In this document: positions 35,301-45,233 of the stretch, piece by piece
Position numbering within the stretch: position 1 is the first letter of the stretch
Layout: every line of letters begins with the position of its first letter
NCBI GenBank assembly: GCA_018806985.1
Contig: JADANN010000457.1
Location: forward strand, 186,001 to 250,000
From: Angiostrongylus vasorum
Taxonomy: Eukaryota; Nematoda; Chromadorea; Rhabditida; Metastrongylidae
DNA length: 64,000 nt
Direction of reading: 5' to 3'
Made by a program: the position numbers and the translations under genes
The notes under the pieces: model-generated
Databases searched by the model: none
What the model saw: the letters and a program-made list of their open reading frames with translations, nothing else
What the model was told of the DNA's origin: nothing

Positions 35301-37572
35301 ACCACTGTAAAACGAAGTGGAGCACATGGTGCCAATCTGACTGCATATTTCTACCTGACGAGTCTCATTAGAAAACCGATCCCGACCTATTGAGCCAAAT
35401 CCATGAAGGTATCTTTGCATAGTGAACGAGTCCGATTGGGCACACGTCAAGTACGTGAGTGAAGGCAATGTCGAATTCTTGCAGCAATAGCCAATTCAAG
35501 AACTCTTTGTTTTCCAAAACCACTGAATTACGTTTGTGAGAGAAAGCTTAATGTGGAAGTATTACTTCTGCGGCATTTCTTGCGCAATTCAATGTTTACT
35601 TCTAACTCTTTTTTTGTGGATCACTAGATGATTCACGAAACGAACTCTATTGTCTCCACAAAAAGTTCTTCAAACACGGACTGACGTGTGTCGCCTATTT
35701 TCTATAATCATGTAGTTGCTCATAAAATAAAGTGCAAGGCAAGAACAAAATCACTGTACTGCGACATGTATCCGTAATGAGCGACATAGTCTGGCCTATG
35801 CGCTCTCGAAGCCGTGAGTCCCAAATCGAGAGATCCTCAAATATGAATATTTTCTGTCGTTCTTCAAAGTCGTCCTTTTTAATTCCAGATGAAGCATTCA
35901 CTTTGTGAACTGAAAGCAAAGTACGTCAAGAAAAAACACATGAAGACGTAGGAACTAGACTTCGTTGAGATGGTAATGGGCCTAAATATCAAAAATGGAT
36001 TTCAGACTTTGGTTAAAAAAAAGCGGAAAAGAAGAACTATAGAGACATCCAACACATAATGCTGTTTATTCGTCTTGGTCTCATTCGTATAAGCGTGAAC
36101 TGCCTATCTGCCTGCAGTGATAGAGATAAAGGCGCTTCTATCTAACTCCTTATAGGATACAACTAAAGTTACTGATGAAACGGGGTAACCACCTTCTCCT
36201 TCCCTCTGAAGAAAAAAATGCCTATGAAGGACACACGAAAGCCCTACGCACTTCCTCACAGAGCGAACAACAAAAGAAAAGTTTCAAGGAAGTAGAAGTA
36301 AATATTATGAGGTTCGTCTAACATGGAAAAACGCCATCATCTGGAAATGAACGAAAAATGAGTGCGCATCACAATGCCATATGAAGTGGCCCTCCTACCT
36401 CAGAATGTTAATTTGGTTAGAGGCGTGCAGTAACTTATCGCCATGACATCTTGACGCTGAAGATAGCAGTTCACTTATAAAGGAAACGATTAACAGGTGA
36501 AGTTTCGTGCACGGCTGTTTGTGATGTAGTTAAAACAGCGGTTCTCAGCTCAACAGTGAGGAGAAAACAAAAAACATTTGATCGAATGCGCTGGAAGGCC
36601 ACTGAAATATTCCAGATATGGAATATAACCAAATGAGTCAAGTGTCAATGTTACCTAACGTGAACGTGAAGGAATTCAATAACAGAGTGTTGAGTAATAA
36701 AAATCACGAGCAACTTCAATGGATGTGGAAAGCGTAGTGGCTAGTCAAATCGAGCAATGAACCTGGAGTCGTGGAATTTATACCAAAGGGAAAATGCCTG
36801 GACAAAGCTTGCTTCGATCCATAGAGGCGGGTAGTTGCCTGTGAGGATGGCCTGGAATAATTCTAACAGACCTTTCCCAGGATGCGAGTGGGAATCAACT
36901 CGACATCATTCAGCGATATTCGCGAAGAAGACGGTGTTACCAAGAATTGACAAAAACACATGATCAATACTGAAGATCTTCGTAAATGACGGGGTACAAC
37001 AACAAACCAAATGAAAATGTTGAGCTCAGCATAACATATGAAGGCCAGTCATTTTTTTTAAACATGGGTTCATAGGACAACGCTGACTCCTATTTGATCG
37101 TACGTTATCTATGCGGTGGAATTTATCATTTTCGAGAAGTATAATGGGTAACATGCCTTTAACTTCTTCCTTGATCTTCACATCGTTCGAGTTTCGATCA
37201 ACCACACTTGAGATCATCACCATCGTAACATCGTGACCGGCTTTTGCCAGTGTCTCTGCCACTCGGGCATTAAAGAGCACCGAAAGAAAAGCACATTTTG
37301 TAGCTTCTGACCATCTATCTTTTCTGAGAGGCAGCTTATCAGCTTCTTTTATAGTTTTGACTTCTTCTTTCCATGTTGAATCTTAGAATTAATTGTAGCT
37401 CATTATTCGAGATGAAACTAGTAACTAAATCGCAGTGCTGACTTCTCACCTGGCTGTTGGCAAGATCGGGTACGAAAAGGACCATCTTGAAGGCGTTACT
37501 CCCCTGAGATATTAAAGTCACGAAAAGTAAAAAGTATAACGATGACATCGCTGCTGTTGCTTCTGTAAACAT
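26310..37572 (-). CDS. UDP-glucuronosyltransferase (GT1 family), 11 exons
   Basis: Exons: 37572-37450, 37280-37088 (donor uncertain), 35909-35760, 35522-35387, 35304-35149, 32416-32326, 32197-32087, 31204-31036, 30905-30796, 28102-27936 and 26598-26310. Phases agree throughout, giving 564 residues and a TAA stop; typical UGTs are about 530. Exon 1 encodes an ER signal peptide ([18 protein letters not shown]); a second in-frame Met lies near the first. The N-domain includes [18 protein letters not shown] and [16 protein letters not shown]. The donor-binding C-domain carries [16 protein letters not shown] and the UGT signature [14 protein letters not shown]...[10 protein letters not shown], then [16 protein letters not shown]. 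The last exon gives a single transmembrane helix and a lysine-rich cytosolic tail. The enzyme conjugates sugar from UDP-sugar to lipophilic substrates in the ER lumen. The exon 2 acceptor reads TTTCTTTCG rather than ...CAG, so function is uncertain. Confidence 0.92.
27020..27044 (-). ncRNA. Hammerhead-ribozyme-like core, left arm
   Basis: On the minus strand: CTGATGA, then a GGC...GCC hairpin, then GAAAC. These are the invariant CUGANGA/GAAA boxes around stem II. Stem III and the cleavage site could not be paired convincingly. Penelope-like elements are known to carry such ribozymes. Confidence 0.4.
27201..27225 (+). ncRNA. Hammerhead-ribozyme-like core, right arm
   Basis: CTGAAGA (27201-27207), a GC...GC hairpin with loop, then GAAAC (27221-27225). 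It is the mirror image of the core in the left arm. Confidence 0.35.
27350..27700 (+). pseudogene. Degenerate ORF, possibly a MULE-type transposase fragment
   Basis: A plus-strand frame of about 105 codons with one internal stop reads [10 protein letters not shown], stop, [20 protein letters not shown], then [17 protein letters not shown] and FPH.H spacing recalls nematode MULE transposases, but no DDE triad can be set out. It lies in the last UGT intron on the opposite strand. Confidence 0.35.
28150..29300. other. UGT intron, no gene seen
   Basis: Frames at 28496-28922 are AT-rich and unsupported. The block 28335-28550 starts with a tRNA-like CATAGCCCTATGGTTAGAAG and ends AAGGGATTGATTAACGC, resembling a diverged tRNA-derived SINE. 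Confidence 0.35.
29330..30500 (-). mobile_element. LINE family 2 copy, 5'-truncated and degenerate
   Basis: The reverse complement carries RT pieces of the same family as 52650-56850: a [17 protein letters not shown] block, then [10 protein letters not shown], followed by decayed C-terminal sequence. Several stops and shifts. The endonuclease half is absent. It lies within a UGT intron. Confidence 0.7.
31641..31921 (-). repeat. SINE1 copy, well preserved
   Basis: In plus reading it starts with the complement of the tail (AAAGGATAAAGGATAAAGC), then CTCTCGGCATTGATCAATCC, and ends with the complement of the A/B-box head (GACCACTGTATCACACGCGC). It lies in a UGT intron. Confidence 0.85.
32699..32981 (+). 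repeat. SINE1 copy, well preserved
   Basis: Head GCGCGTGTGGCGCAATGG and tail CTTTATCCTTTATCCTTTA. Its 3' end abuts the truncated RT end of LINE copy B exactly at about 32981, so it marks either the truncation point or the insertion that cut B. Confidence 0.85.
32982..35020 (-). mobile_element. RTE-like LINE, copy B (3' half missing)
   Basis: The reverse complement begins at the CCCTCATATGAGGG palindrome (35003-35016), has the 5' leader, then endonuclease ([34 protein letters not shown]) and the start of RT ([30 protein letters not shown]) before stopping at KVPT...DRVI. Frameshifted throughout. It lies in the UGT intron between exons 35149 and 32416. Confidence 0.85.
36000..37020. other. UGT intron, no other feature seen
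   Basis: No repeat or frame recognised between the exon at 35909 and the exon at 37088. Confidence 0.4.
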
Positions 37573-38119
37573 TAGGGTAAAGCAAGCTGATGAAAAGATT
37601 ATGAAGTGATGTATGTAGGAACTAAGGCTGTGTCAACACAATTTGTTATTTCGTTAATGCTCGTACACTATATAAAAGCCAAACAATATTGGTACAATGC
37701 TCAAGGTTTACAGTGTTCTACTCCGTCGAGTAAGGAGAGCAGTGAAAGCGATGGAAGAATGAAATTCAGAGTGAAACAGTGCACGTGTGTTAGTAACGAG
37801 CTCAATTTGTCGTAGTGGGGTATTTTATCGCCCACAAAATGTATGCTGAAGAAGGGTCAACACCATCCGCACTTGATAACGCAGACGGCGCTGGGTTCGC
37901 GAACATTCCTTAACATCATACATAATGGGCTATCAGGCTCTTTTAACTTTGATGCGTAAAAGAAAGCTGTTAACAGCAATAAAAAATTCTCAACCTTATG
38001 ACTGTGAATTTAGTGAAAACTCTTATTTTGTAATAAGCGTTGTTACTAAAAAACCAACTTTGATTTAGGTCCTGCGTACATAATCAATATTTTCTTCGAT
38101 TGCCAAGTTAAACATAAGT

Positions 38120-38380
38120 TTGGGAAAGAGTTTTACCTGGCTATCGTTTCAGCGTCTTCATCTTCTTCAGAGAAAGGTTTAATAACAGTCGATGGCCCAT
38201 AGCCCCTCGTTTTCGCAATGTAGTACATTACTTGCCACACCGAGTCAATTTCAAAGCAGTGGATCAACTGTTTAATGAAGCATCCTCACGATGGTCCCAC
38301 GCCGTGCGAAAGATCGACTGTGGACAATCGACAGAAATCAATTTGGCTCCGAAGAAAAGGAAGTCACCGAAGACAGGCGT
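38120..38380 (-). repeat. Penelope-type end relic
   Basis: On the minus strand 38146-38170 reads CTGAAGA, short spacer, GAAAC, followed by GATAGCCAGGTAAAAC. A non-coding relic. Confidence 0.5.
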
Positions 38381-38751
38381 ATAAAACTTTCTACTAAACA
38401 CGTGTTAGCTTAATGGTCAAAGAATTTATTGGTTATAAACAGCACTCTGATACGAATTCTTTCGGTTTGTTTAAGTTCGAAATTAAGAAAAATTATGAAC
38501 ACGATGAGCACATTTTTAGAGTTTTCGACACATAGATAGAGGCTACTAAATTCAGTGGTACATTTCCAAACCCATTGTGACCCGTTGAGAATTTCACGAC
38601 CACATCTAATTTTGATGTTACTGCATGGGACGACGCCATGTTTTTAGCCGCATTCGCTATGATACACATGGAGGTTACAGTGGCCACTCTGTTTCTTAGA
38701 TGGGTAGCCCCTATCTACTTTACTGTGATTTTCACTGTGTAATTCGATTTT

Positions 38752-39030
38752 TCTCATGTAGCGCATTGGTTAGGGGAGCCCTGCATTACTCACATGGTCG
38801 TTGGCTCGATCCCGAGCCCTGGTCTCACCAAGCATCTCCAGGGCCGACAAATTGCTACCAGAATTGTCTAGTGGGATTGCGGCAACGTGTTGATACATCA
38901 GTAGGCGTCTGCAATTCATCATATAGGCCAGATATGCGTTCAGTCACCTCTAAAGTAGCTCAATGAAGTCAAATGCATGACGTCACCTCATGGATTGATC
39001 AACGCTGAACTGCTGGTCGTTTATCCTTTT
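38752..39030 (+). repeat. SINE1 copy, diverged
   Basis: Head GTAGCGCATTGGTTAGGGGAG, body GACAAATTGCTACCAG and AAGTCAAATGCATGACG, tail GTTTATCCTTTT. Confidence 0.75.
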
Positions 39031-39414
39031 TTAACCAGGTATATCTATGTGTTTTGACTTCAGCGTTTCACATATTCTGTGTATCATCTATGTTCTTCTT
39101 TATACACTCCCATGTTCTTAAAGCATATCTAATGCATATCTTACACCACACTGAAGTGCAAATTATGTAAATTACATCGCGACGGTTAATTTGAGGCTTT
39201 TATTTGTTTAATACAATAAATACGATTCATAGTTTCGATTGAATATGGAGTAACAACGAGTTGTCGGTCAAATATTATGCTTCACCTAAGGGCGGTAATA
39301 ATTTTTTGAAATATCCATAATTTCATCGTTTTCTCTCTCAGCCATCGCGAGGTTGTTAAACAGCATACATTTACTTCCGTACAATAACACACATACAACA
39401 CAATCGTAGCTGAC

Positions 39415-39439
39415 GTTTCGGCAGAATCACGTTCTTCAG
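39415..39439 (-). ncRNA. Hammerhead-like core in left inverted repeat
   Basis: On the minus strand: CTGAAGA, then ACGTGATTCTGCC, then GAAAC. The stem II side is weaker than in the right arm. Confidence 0.3.
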
Positions 39440-40135
39440 AGCCTGGAAGGCCGAAACGAAGTCCCGTTTATCTTGCCCTTCATTAACGATGAAATAAGTG
39501 TAGCAATGAAGCGATGCATAAGAAAGGCAGATCTAGAGGAGTCGGTACCAATAATTGAAACACCACCGAATACTCTTCGTCGTCAGTTAGTTCGTAACCG
39601 CCTATATGACCGTTTATGTGAAACACAAAATTGCGTAATCTGCCCTTATGGCAGGGATGGTGACTGCATGAGTTCAGGTACGATATACCTGATCTCTTGT
39701 GGTACTTGCGGAGACGAATATATTGGCGAAACGGGCAGACCTTTGTGTATCCGTGTAAAAGAACACCTAGATGGCAAACGAAAAGCAAGACAAGGCACGG
39801 CACTAGGGACGCATAGGATACAAAAGCACAGCGGAGACGATTTTGATGTAAAAGTCGCTATCCTCGCACGGGATCCCGAAACACCGACGCGCTAACTCAG
39901 AGATTACACGTGATCTCGCCCCTTACCTTCGTATCGATCGTTGATGTGGGGATGTGCAGTCGTCAACCATATGCGACTCTGAGCGGCTGTTCTTCCTCGG
40001 TCGAAGAAACATAAAAACGGTGGGTTTTTCGAGAAGCCGGTGATCGTGTAATTATTGTTCAGATTTTCATCTTTCTGTTTGCGTTGTTGAAGCGTTTCAC
40101 CTGGTGAGTTGCGTATTAGTGTACCCTTCCAGACT

Positions 40136-40160
40136 CTGAAGAAGGCGATTCTGCCGAAAC
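40136..40160 (+). ncRNA. Hammerhead-like core in right inverted repeat
   Basis: CTGAAGA (40136-40142), A-GGC-GATTCT-GCC hairpin, GAAAC (40156-40160). This is the best-formed core in the window. A catalytic stem III/NUH site is not evident by eye. Confidence 0.42.
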
Positions 40161-40344
40161 GTCAGCTACAATTGTGTTGTGTGTTGTTTTATGGAAGTAA
40201 ACGTATGCTGTTTAAGAACTCGCGATTGCTGAGAAAGAAAATGAAGAATTACGCAATCATTTCTTGAAGTTTGAACAGCTTTTAGAAAGCGACTCCCACG
40301 GATAGTGTGGACCGGGAATTGTTGCGCGTCAGTGAAGAAAATAT

Positions 40345-41990
40345 GATATAATTATGACCAGCAGTCTGAAAGAGATGATCCAGATAGCTGACCAGACGTC
40401 ATATGAAATAAAGGAGGGTAGATATGTTGTACCACCAATTATCCCTTCCGAAATCCGACATGCCATTTCGTCGGTGAAAAATCGAACAACACCAGGTCCG
40501 GTCAGGATAAGACCAGAACACCTGAAGAACCTTCCGTCAATCCTCGTAAACACACCTGGCTCAGCTCTTCACACGTTACCTGTCCGAATGCAAGGTCCCT
40601 ACCCACTGGAAGACCAGCAAGACCGTGTTAATGTTCAAGAAGGGTGACCTACAGGATATCGGCAACTAGCGTCCAATCTGCTTACTGTCTGTCGTCTACA
40701 AACTTTTCACTCGAGTCATCCTAAACAGGATTGACAGAACACTGGACGAAGGACAGCCATGTGAGCAAGCAGGGTTTCGAAAAGGATTTAGTACGATGGA
40801 CCACATCCACACCGTAACAAGGCTCATTGAAGTATCGTTAGAGTACAAAAGACCGCTCTGTCTCACCTTCATCGATTTACAAAAGGCCTTTGATTCAGTC
40901 GAGATAAAAGCAGTCTTAGAAGCCCTGGATAGTCAAGGAGTCCCTACTCAGTACATAAAGATTCTTCGTGAGCTGTAGAAAAATTTCACAACCAAGATAT
41001 CACCATTCTACAACGATATTAACCATGACGTCAAAAGAGGAGTTAGGCAAGGCGATACCATTTCGCCAAAATTATTCACGGCGACCCTCCAGAACGTCAT
41101 GCGAACATTGGAATGGGATAATATGGGAGTGGAAACCGATGGTCGGCGGTTACACCATCTTCGCCTTGCTTATGTCATCGTCCTTATAACACCAAACATT
41201 AGCCAAGCGGAACGTATGCTTACCGACTTTGATGAAGCCTGTGGAAAGATTGGTCTTCAACTAAAACTCACGAAAACGATGTTCATGAAGAACGGATTGG
41301 TTTCGTATACTCCATTCACGCTCAACGGAACGAATGTCTCCGAATGCTCCAGTTATATCTATCTAGGTCGGGAAATCAATATGATGAACGACCTAGCACC
41401 AGAGCTGAGCAGAAGGAAACGAGCGGCTTGGGGTGCTTTCAAGAGCATCGAGGATGTAGTGAAGAGAACAAGGAACACCCGACTCCATGCCCACCTTTTC
41501 GACTCAACGGTACTTCCTGCCCTAACGTATGCGTCAGAAACTTGGTCGCTGCGTAAGCAGGATGAAAGGTCACTTAGCGTTATCGAACGCGCAGTCGAAA
41601 GGGCGATGGTAGGAGTATCGGGTTCAACACAAGTAAGGGAAGGTATCCGAAGCTCCGATCTGCGTCGACGATCAAAAATCAAAGATGCCGTTCTGTACGC
41701 CAAACAATCAAAGATAAGGGGGCCGGACACGTAATGCGTATGAATTACAACCGATGGACAAGAGCCGTTAGTGACTGGATTCCTCGGGATGTCAAACGTA
41801 CAGCAGGAAGACCACCGACCTGATGGTCAGAGTTCTTCACAAAGAGCCTTGAAGAAAGATATGATGCTCGACAAGTCCCTAGAGCTAGCAGAACCCATTG
41901 GACTACTCTTGCACGTGACAGGGAAAAATGGAAGACGTACTGGCGCCCGCTCGAGTCACTCGGCGGTCAACGGGACTACATGTGATACAG
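40345..41990 (+). mobile_element. RTE-like LINE, copy D (RT domain to 3' end)
   Basis: 5'-truncated copy abutting the Penelope unit. RT motifs in order: [72 protein letters not shown] followed by a stop, RGVRQGDTISPKLF. The catalytic FADD is altered to LAYV (HLRLAYVIVLIT), destroying both active-site aspartates. Then a long intact frame, 41099-41734: [40 protein letters not shown]-terminal [20 protein letters not shown] follows in another frame. Tail CATGTGATACAGGTG. Confidence 0.9.
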
Positions 41991-43900
41991 GTGAAAGATC
42001 ACTTGTCGTTTCCATTGATACAAATCGACTCAACTATATGCTGAGCTGCTGCCCTCCATTCTTTTACAGTGACTTTTTAACCATTGTTTTACTGCGTTTT
42101 ATGGTGGTCTAATTGCCCCATGTCTGGCATCTACACATCTATTTATTGTGTACAAATATACTCCATTTATAAACATAGATATATTGTACATATTGCAAAT
42201 ATGTATATGTGCTTAGTTACTTCCTAATTTTTTTACACGATCCTGCGTTATAAATCATACTGATTTCAGCACTTTTTTGTGTTACTATTTAGTTTAGTTT
42301 TAGCTTAGTTACCCGAGTTTTTTAGTTCATCTTATTTAGCTTTTTTAGTTTTACTTGTTAGTTTTTCGGATCCGTCATCAACCAAACTTTTCGTATCTAT
42401 AAATGGATTCCGCCGATGTCTCAGTGTTCTAGTATTCTTTATAAATTTCGTTGAACAGCAGTCAGGTTAATTCTCTCTGGAAACCTGGGAGTGTTAGCAG
42501 TGCTAGGAAGCTCCTATGACTTCACAACAAGCAGTCACCAGCCTTTTTTCATAGGAAATAGCCTCGAAGACCAGTCTGCTAACATATTCCGAGCCCAGAG
42601 GGACAAGAGACTCGGTTGGCTGGGGCAGTGTCGAAGCAGAACTATGGACGTATTGACCGATTTACCCATCACCGCTTGTGGCCCGAGTTTTTTTCAAATC
42701 GGCAAAAGTCACATTACTTTTTTTCAGAGCGAGATTACTTCATTCAACTGGTGCTTTACTTTAAAACTCTCGACTCGATACGTCGACGAAGACCCCACTT
42801 CAAGCGTACGAACGACTGTGGACCGTCTACTCGGACTATAAGCTCTGAGGAAGACGAAGTTGTCGAAACATTATCCCAATAAACGTTGTAATCCGTTCGC
42901 TTAATAATACAGGAACGTATTAAGGTAATTCTGTTGTCTTATGAATATTGTCCATCTTAGCTTTTTCAAAATCCGGTTTTTCTCGTATGCTCATCTCTTC
43001 AGCAGAGTCTGCCCTTTCATCATTCCTGCTAAGGGTTATTCGAGCGAAGAGTTTGAAGACAATGAAAAGTAAGTGGACTGGGCCGTTTATGCGAACGTCT
43101 TGCATTCTACCATCTATGCTCCAACTCCTTACCGCTGATTTTTCATCCAATGCGGACCTTTCATTCGCAAAGCCACGTGTCAAGACCAAGGACAGAAAGC
43201 GGCTGATGGGTGAAGCGTTAGTTGTTCAGACGGTCGGTTCTGAATTTATTCGGATTGTATCCATATTCTGTATTTTCATACCATCCAAATCCCGTCACAA
43301 CCTATCACATCGAAGACGTCAAGCAATGAAAACACTTAGATTCAACCGGTTGGTTCGATTCGCATAGAAACTATAGAAATTGCTAGATAATACAAAGTAC
43401 CCTAGGGCCACTGCTAACTTTATTTCCAGTGTCAGCACCACTTCTCTATAAACCCTTGAATCTGTCTGAAACGAGTGACCTGACCGTTTTGAATGAGATT
43501 TTAGAACTCTAGACTTGGAAAATCGTTGGTGGCTAAGCACGATAGCAAAACGCCTTTCAAACGTGGCTTCAATTGCCAAAGAAAAACAATAGAATCTTGC
43601 AGATCAATAATATTATCCTTGCCAGAACACATTCGTCGGGTTCATCAGATGAACTACTTCTTCTCTTTGAAATTATTTATGTTTTCAATATTCCTGAAAA
43701 TGATTAAATACTTTGCAGCGAAGTTTGTAAGTGACATTACCGTGTAAAACACAAGATTTTTCAGATCCTCATGCGCTGAAAAATGATACGTGCCAAACCA
43801 CGACCCCTTGGAACTCTCAAAAATTCTTCAACTTCTACCGAACGGGGAGTAGCTAAGTTAATACTTTATCATAATATTAAATGAAGACCCTCGATATAAT
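41991..43900. other. Mostly featureless; two weak hints
   Basis: 42130-42420 is AT-rich. 42830-42890 is a Penelope-type end relic: CTGAGGA at 42845, GAC-GAAGTT-GTC hairpin, GAAAC at 42865. On the minus strand, 43150-42930 could hold two small exons (GFANERSALDEKSA with donor GTAAGG; acceptor TTAGCAG then ERADSAEEMSIREKP), but no family is apparent. Confidence 0.35.
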
Positions 43901-44747
43901 CCACAGAAAGTTCGCAAAGCTATTGAGCAGAGGGTGTTTTGTCACTAGTTTTCTAGGTATGGCTTTCACAAAAACTCCAAAACATTTGCTATGCTTCTTT
44001 TTGCTTCCTAGAATGAAATATTAAACGGTACAGCTTCGTGACAATGAAAAGTAGGAACTTGTACACGGCGAAGAGAATTGAAACTAGAAGAATGAATAAG
44101 AATGCAATAACATCAACTGAATGGTATTGCAGAAAACTAAGGTTGCTGCCGGCAGGAACTAAGTTTTCGAGAGTTTTGAATTCAGCAACGAATTCCGCCC
44201 AAGCCACCAGAAGATGTTCAGCCTTCACTGGTCTCTTTTTCACCATGCTCGATAGTCGTTTGATATTTTGCGTGTAACTTAAATACAAACGATTTATAAC
44301 AAATGCTTCTTGTCAACGCTTCAAAACCCAAATGCTGCTTCATACGATCTCACCTTCAAGCAAACTCTGTAAGGCAAAGGTTTTGATAAAGAAGCTCAAT
44401 TGGTACGAAAGTTTCTCACTGCTGGAACGACTTCTGCGTTAGAGATTAACGCTCTTTTAGATCCTACCATCGTTGATCGTTCATCATTTGCTGTCAACTC
44501 TGTCGAAGACTTGTGTGATTTTTGCACTATAGCTTCTCACACGTCAATCGTAACGCCTTATGGGATAAGACAAACAAAATCAGTTCGAACCTCTTCGTCA
44601 CAGCCTTCGATAATTTCGTCAATACGATCTAGTGACTACAAGCTAGGATGGACCACATCGATTAATGGTCTGTAAGTATCTACTCTTATAATCTGCCTCC
44701 ATAGCAACTTCGTTCTTACAAATCTAATACGTAGTGATCAATACCAT

Positions 44748-44840
44748 TAACGAGTGATTGCTGATGGCACTATTAGATAGAACTGGCTGAGAGGAAGGCG
44801 AAACGAAGGACCTGCATTGCGTGGTGATGAGCGCGGAACA
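44748..44840. repeat. Half copy of the foldback element
   Basis: GTGATTGCTGATGGC, CTGAGAGGAAGGCGAAACGA and GCGTGGTGATGAGCGCG match the right arm at 22215-22362. It lies in the UGT pseudogene intron. Confidence 0.65.
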
Positions 44841-45166
44841 TCTTCTTATTTTTCAAAAGACGAATTTTACTTTGGTTTTCGGTAAGAGGATTGCACGAAG
44901 TCACCGTGTTCTGTTATAACAATGGCAATAATCATCGATAACTCACTGTGTTCCCTGATAAGCGAGTACGTGGTTGCTACTTTATTCTTTATTGATGAAC
45001 AAGTTGACGTTTCAGTGGATTGTCAAGTTGAGTGCAAGCTACTCAGCCAAACACCTCCAGAACAGAAAAAAAAAGAAAACCAAGATTTCAATCACATTAA
45101 AAACAAAGTAGCACTCACCACTTTCTATGTCTTCTACTGAGACCTCACGTGGTGGCTCATTGTGGC

Positions 45167-45233
45167 TCTCACATTAAAATATCAGTCCTAAATACTGTGT
45201 GAGACCACGCGTGATTACGAGGCATTTTCCTCT
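45167..45233 (+). repeat. Inverted repeat, left boundary of Penelope element
   Basis: CTCACATTAAAATATCAG, then GTGTGAGACCACGCGTGATT and GAGGCATTTTCCTC. It pairs with 47549-47615. Confidence 0.85.

Larger units (their letters stand above)
39318..40250 (+). mobile_element. Penelope-like unit: GIY-YIG region between ~120-bp inverted repeats
   Basis: Inverted arms 39318-39443 and 40129-40250 share TTTCTC(T)CTCAGC.ATCGCGAG and GTAGCTGACGTTTCGGCAGA. Between them, 39473-39895 is an open 140-codon frame: LRRQLVRNRLYDRL, cysteine motif NCVICPYGRDGDC, SGTIYLISCGTCGDEYIGET, GRPLCIRVKEHL. This is the zinc-binding linker plus GIY-YIG nuclease found at the C-terminus of Penelope-like elements. The RT is missing. 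39900-40128 shares the NCATATGCGACTCTGAGCG block with the palindrome at 26983-27262. Confidence 0.85.

Noticed and set aside
37606..37815. Plus-strand gene with TATA-like CTATATAAAAG at about 37667
   Set aside because: The TATA-like string is inside the frame, no downstream exon was found, and composition is ordinary for AT-rich DNA.
42948..43367. 139-codon plus-strand frame
   Set aside because: No recognisable domain, no splice context, and the opposite strand is equally open.
44038..44277. Plus-strand frame repeated at 26365-26598
   Set aside because: Conserved between two loci only because it is antisense to the duplicated last UGT exon.
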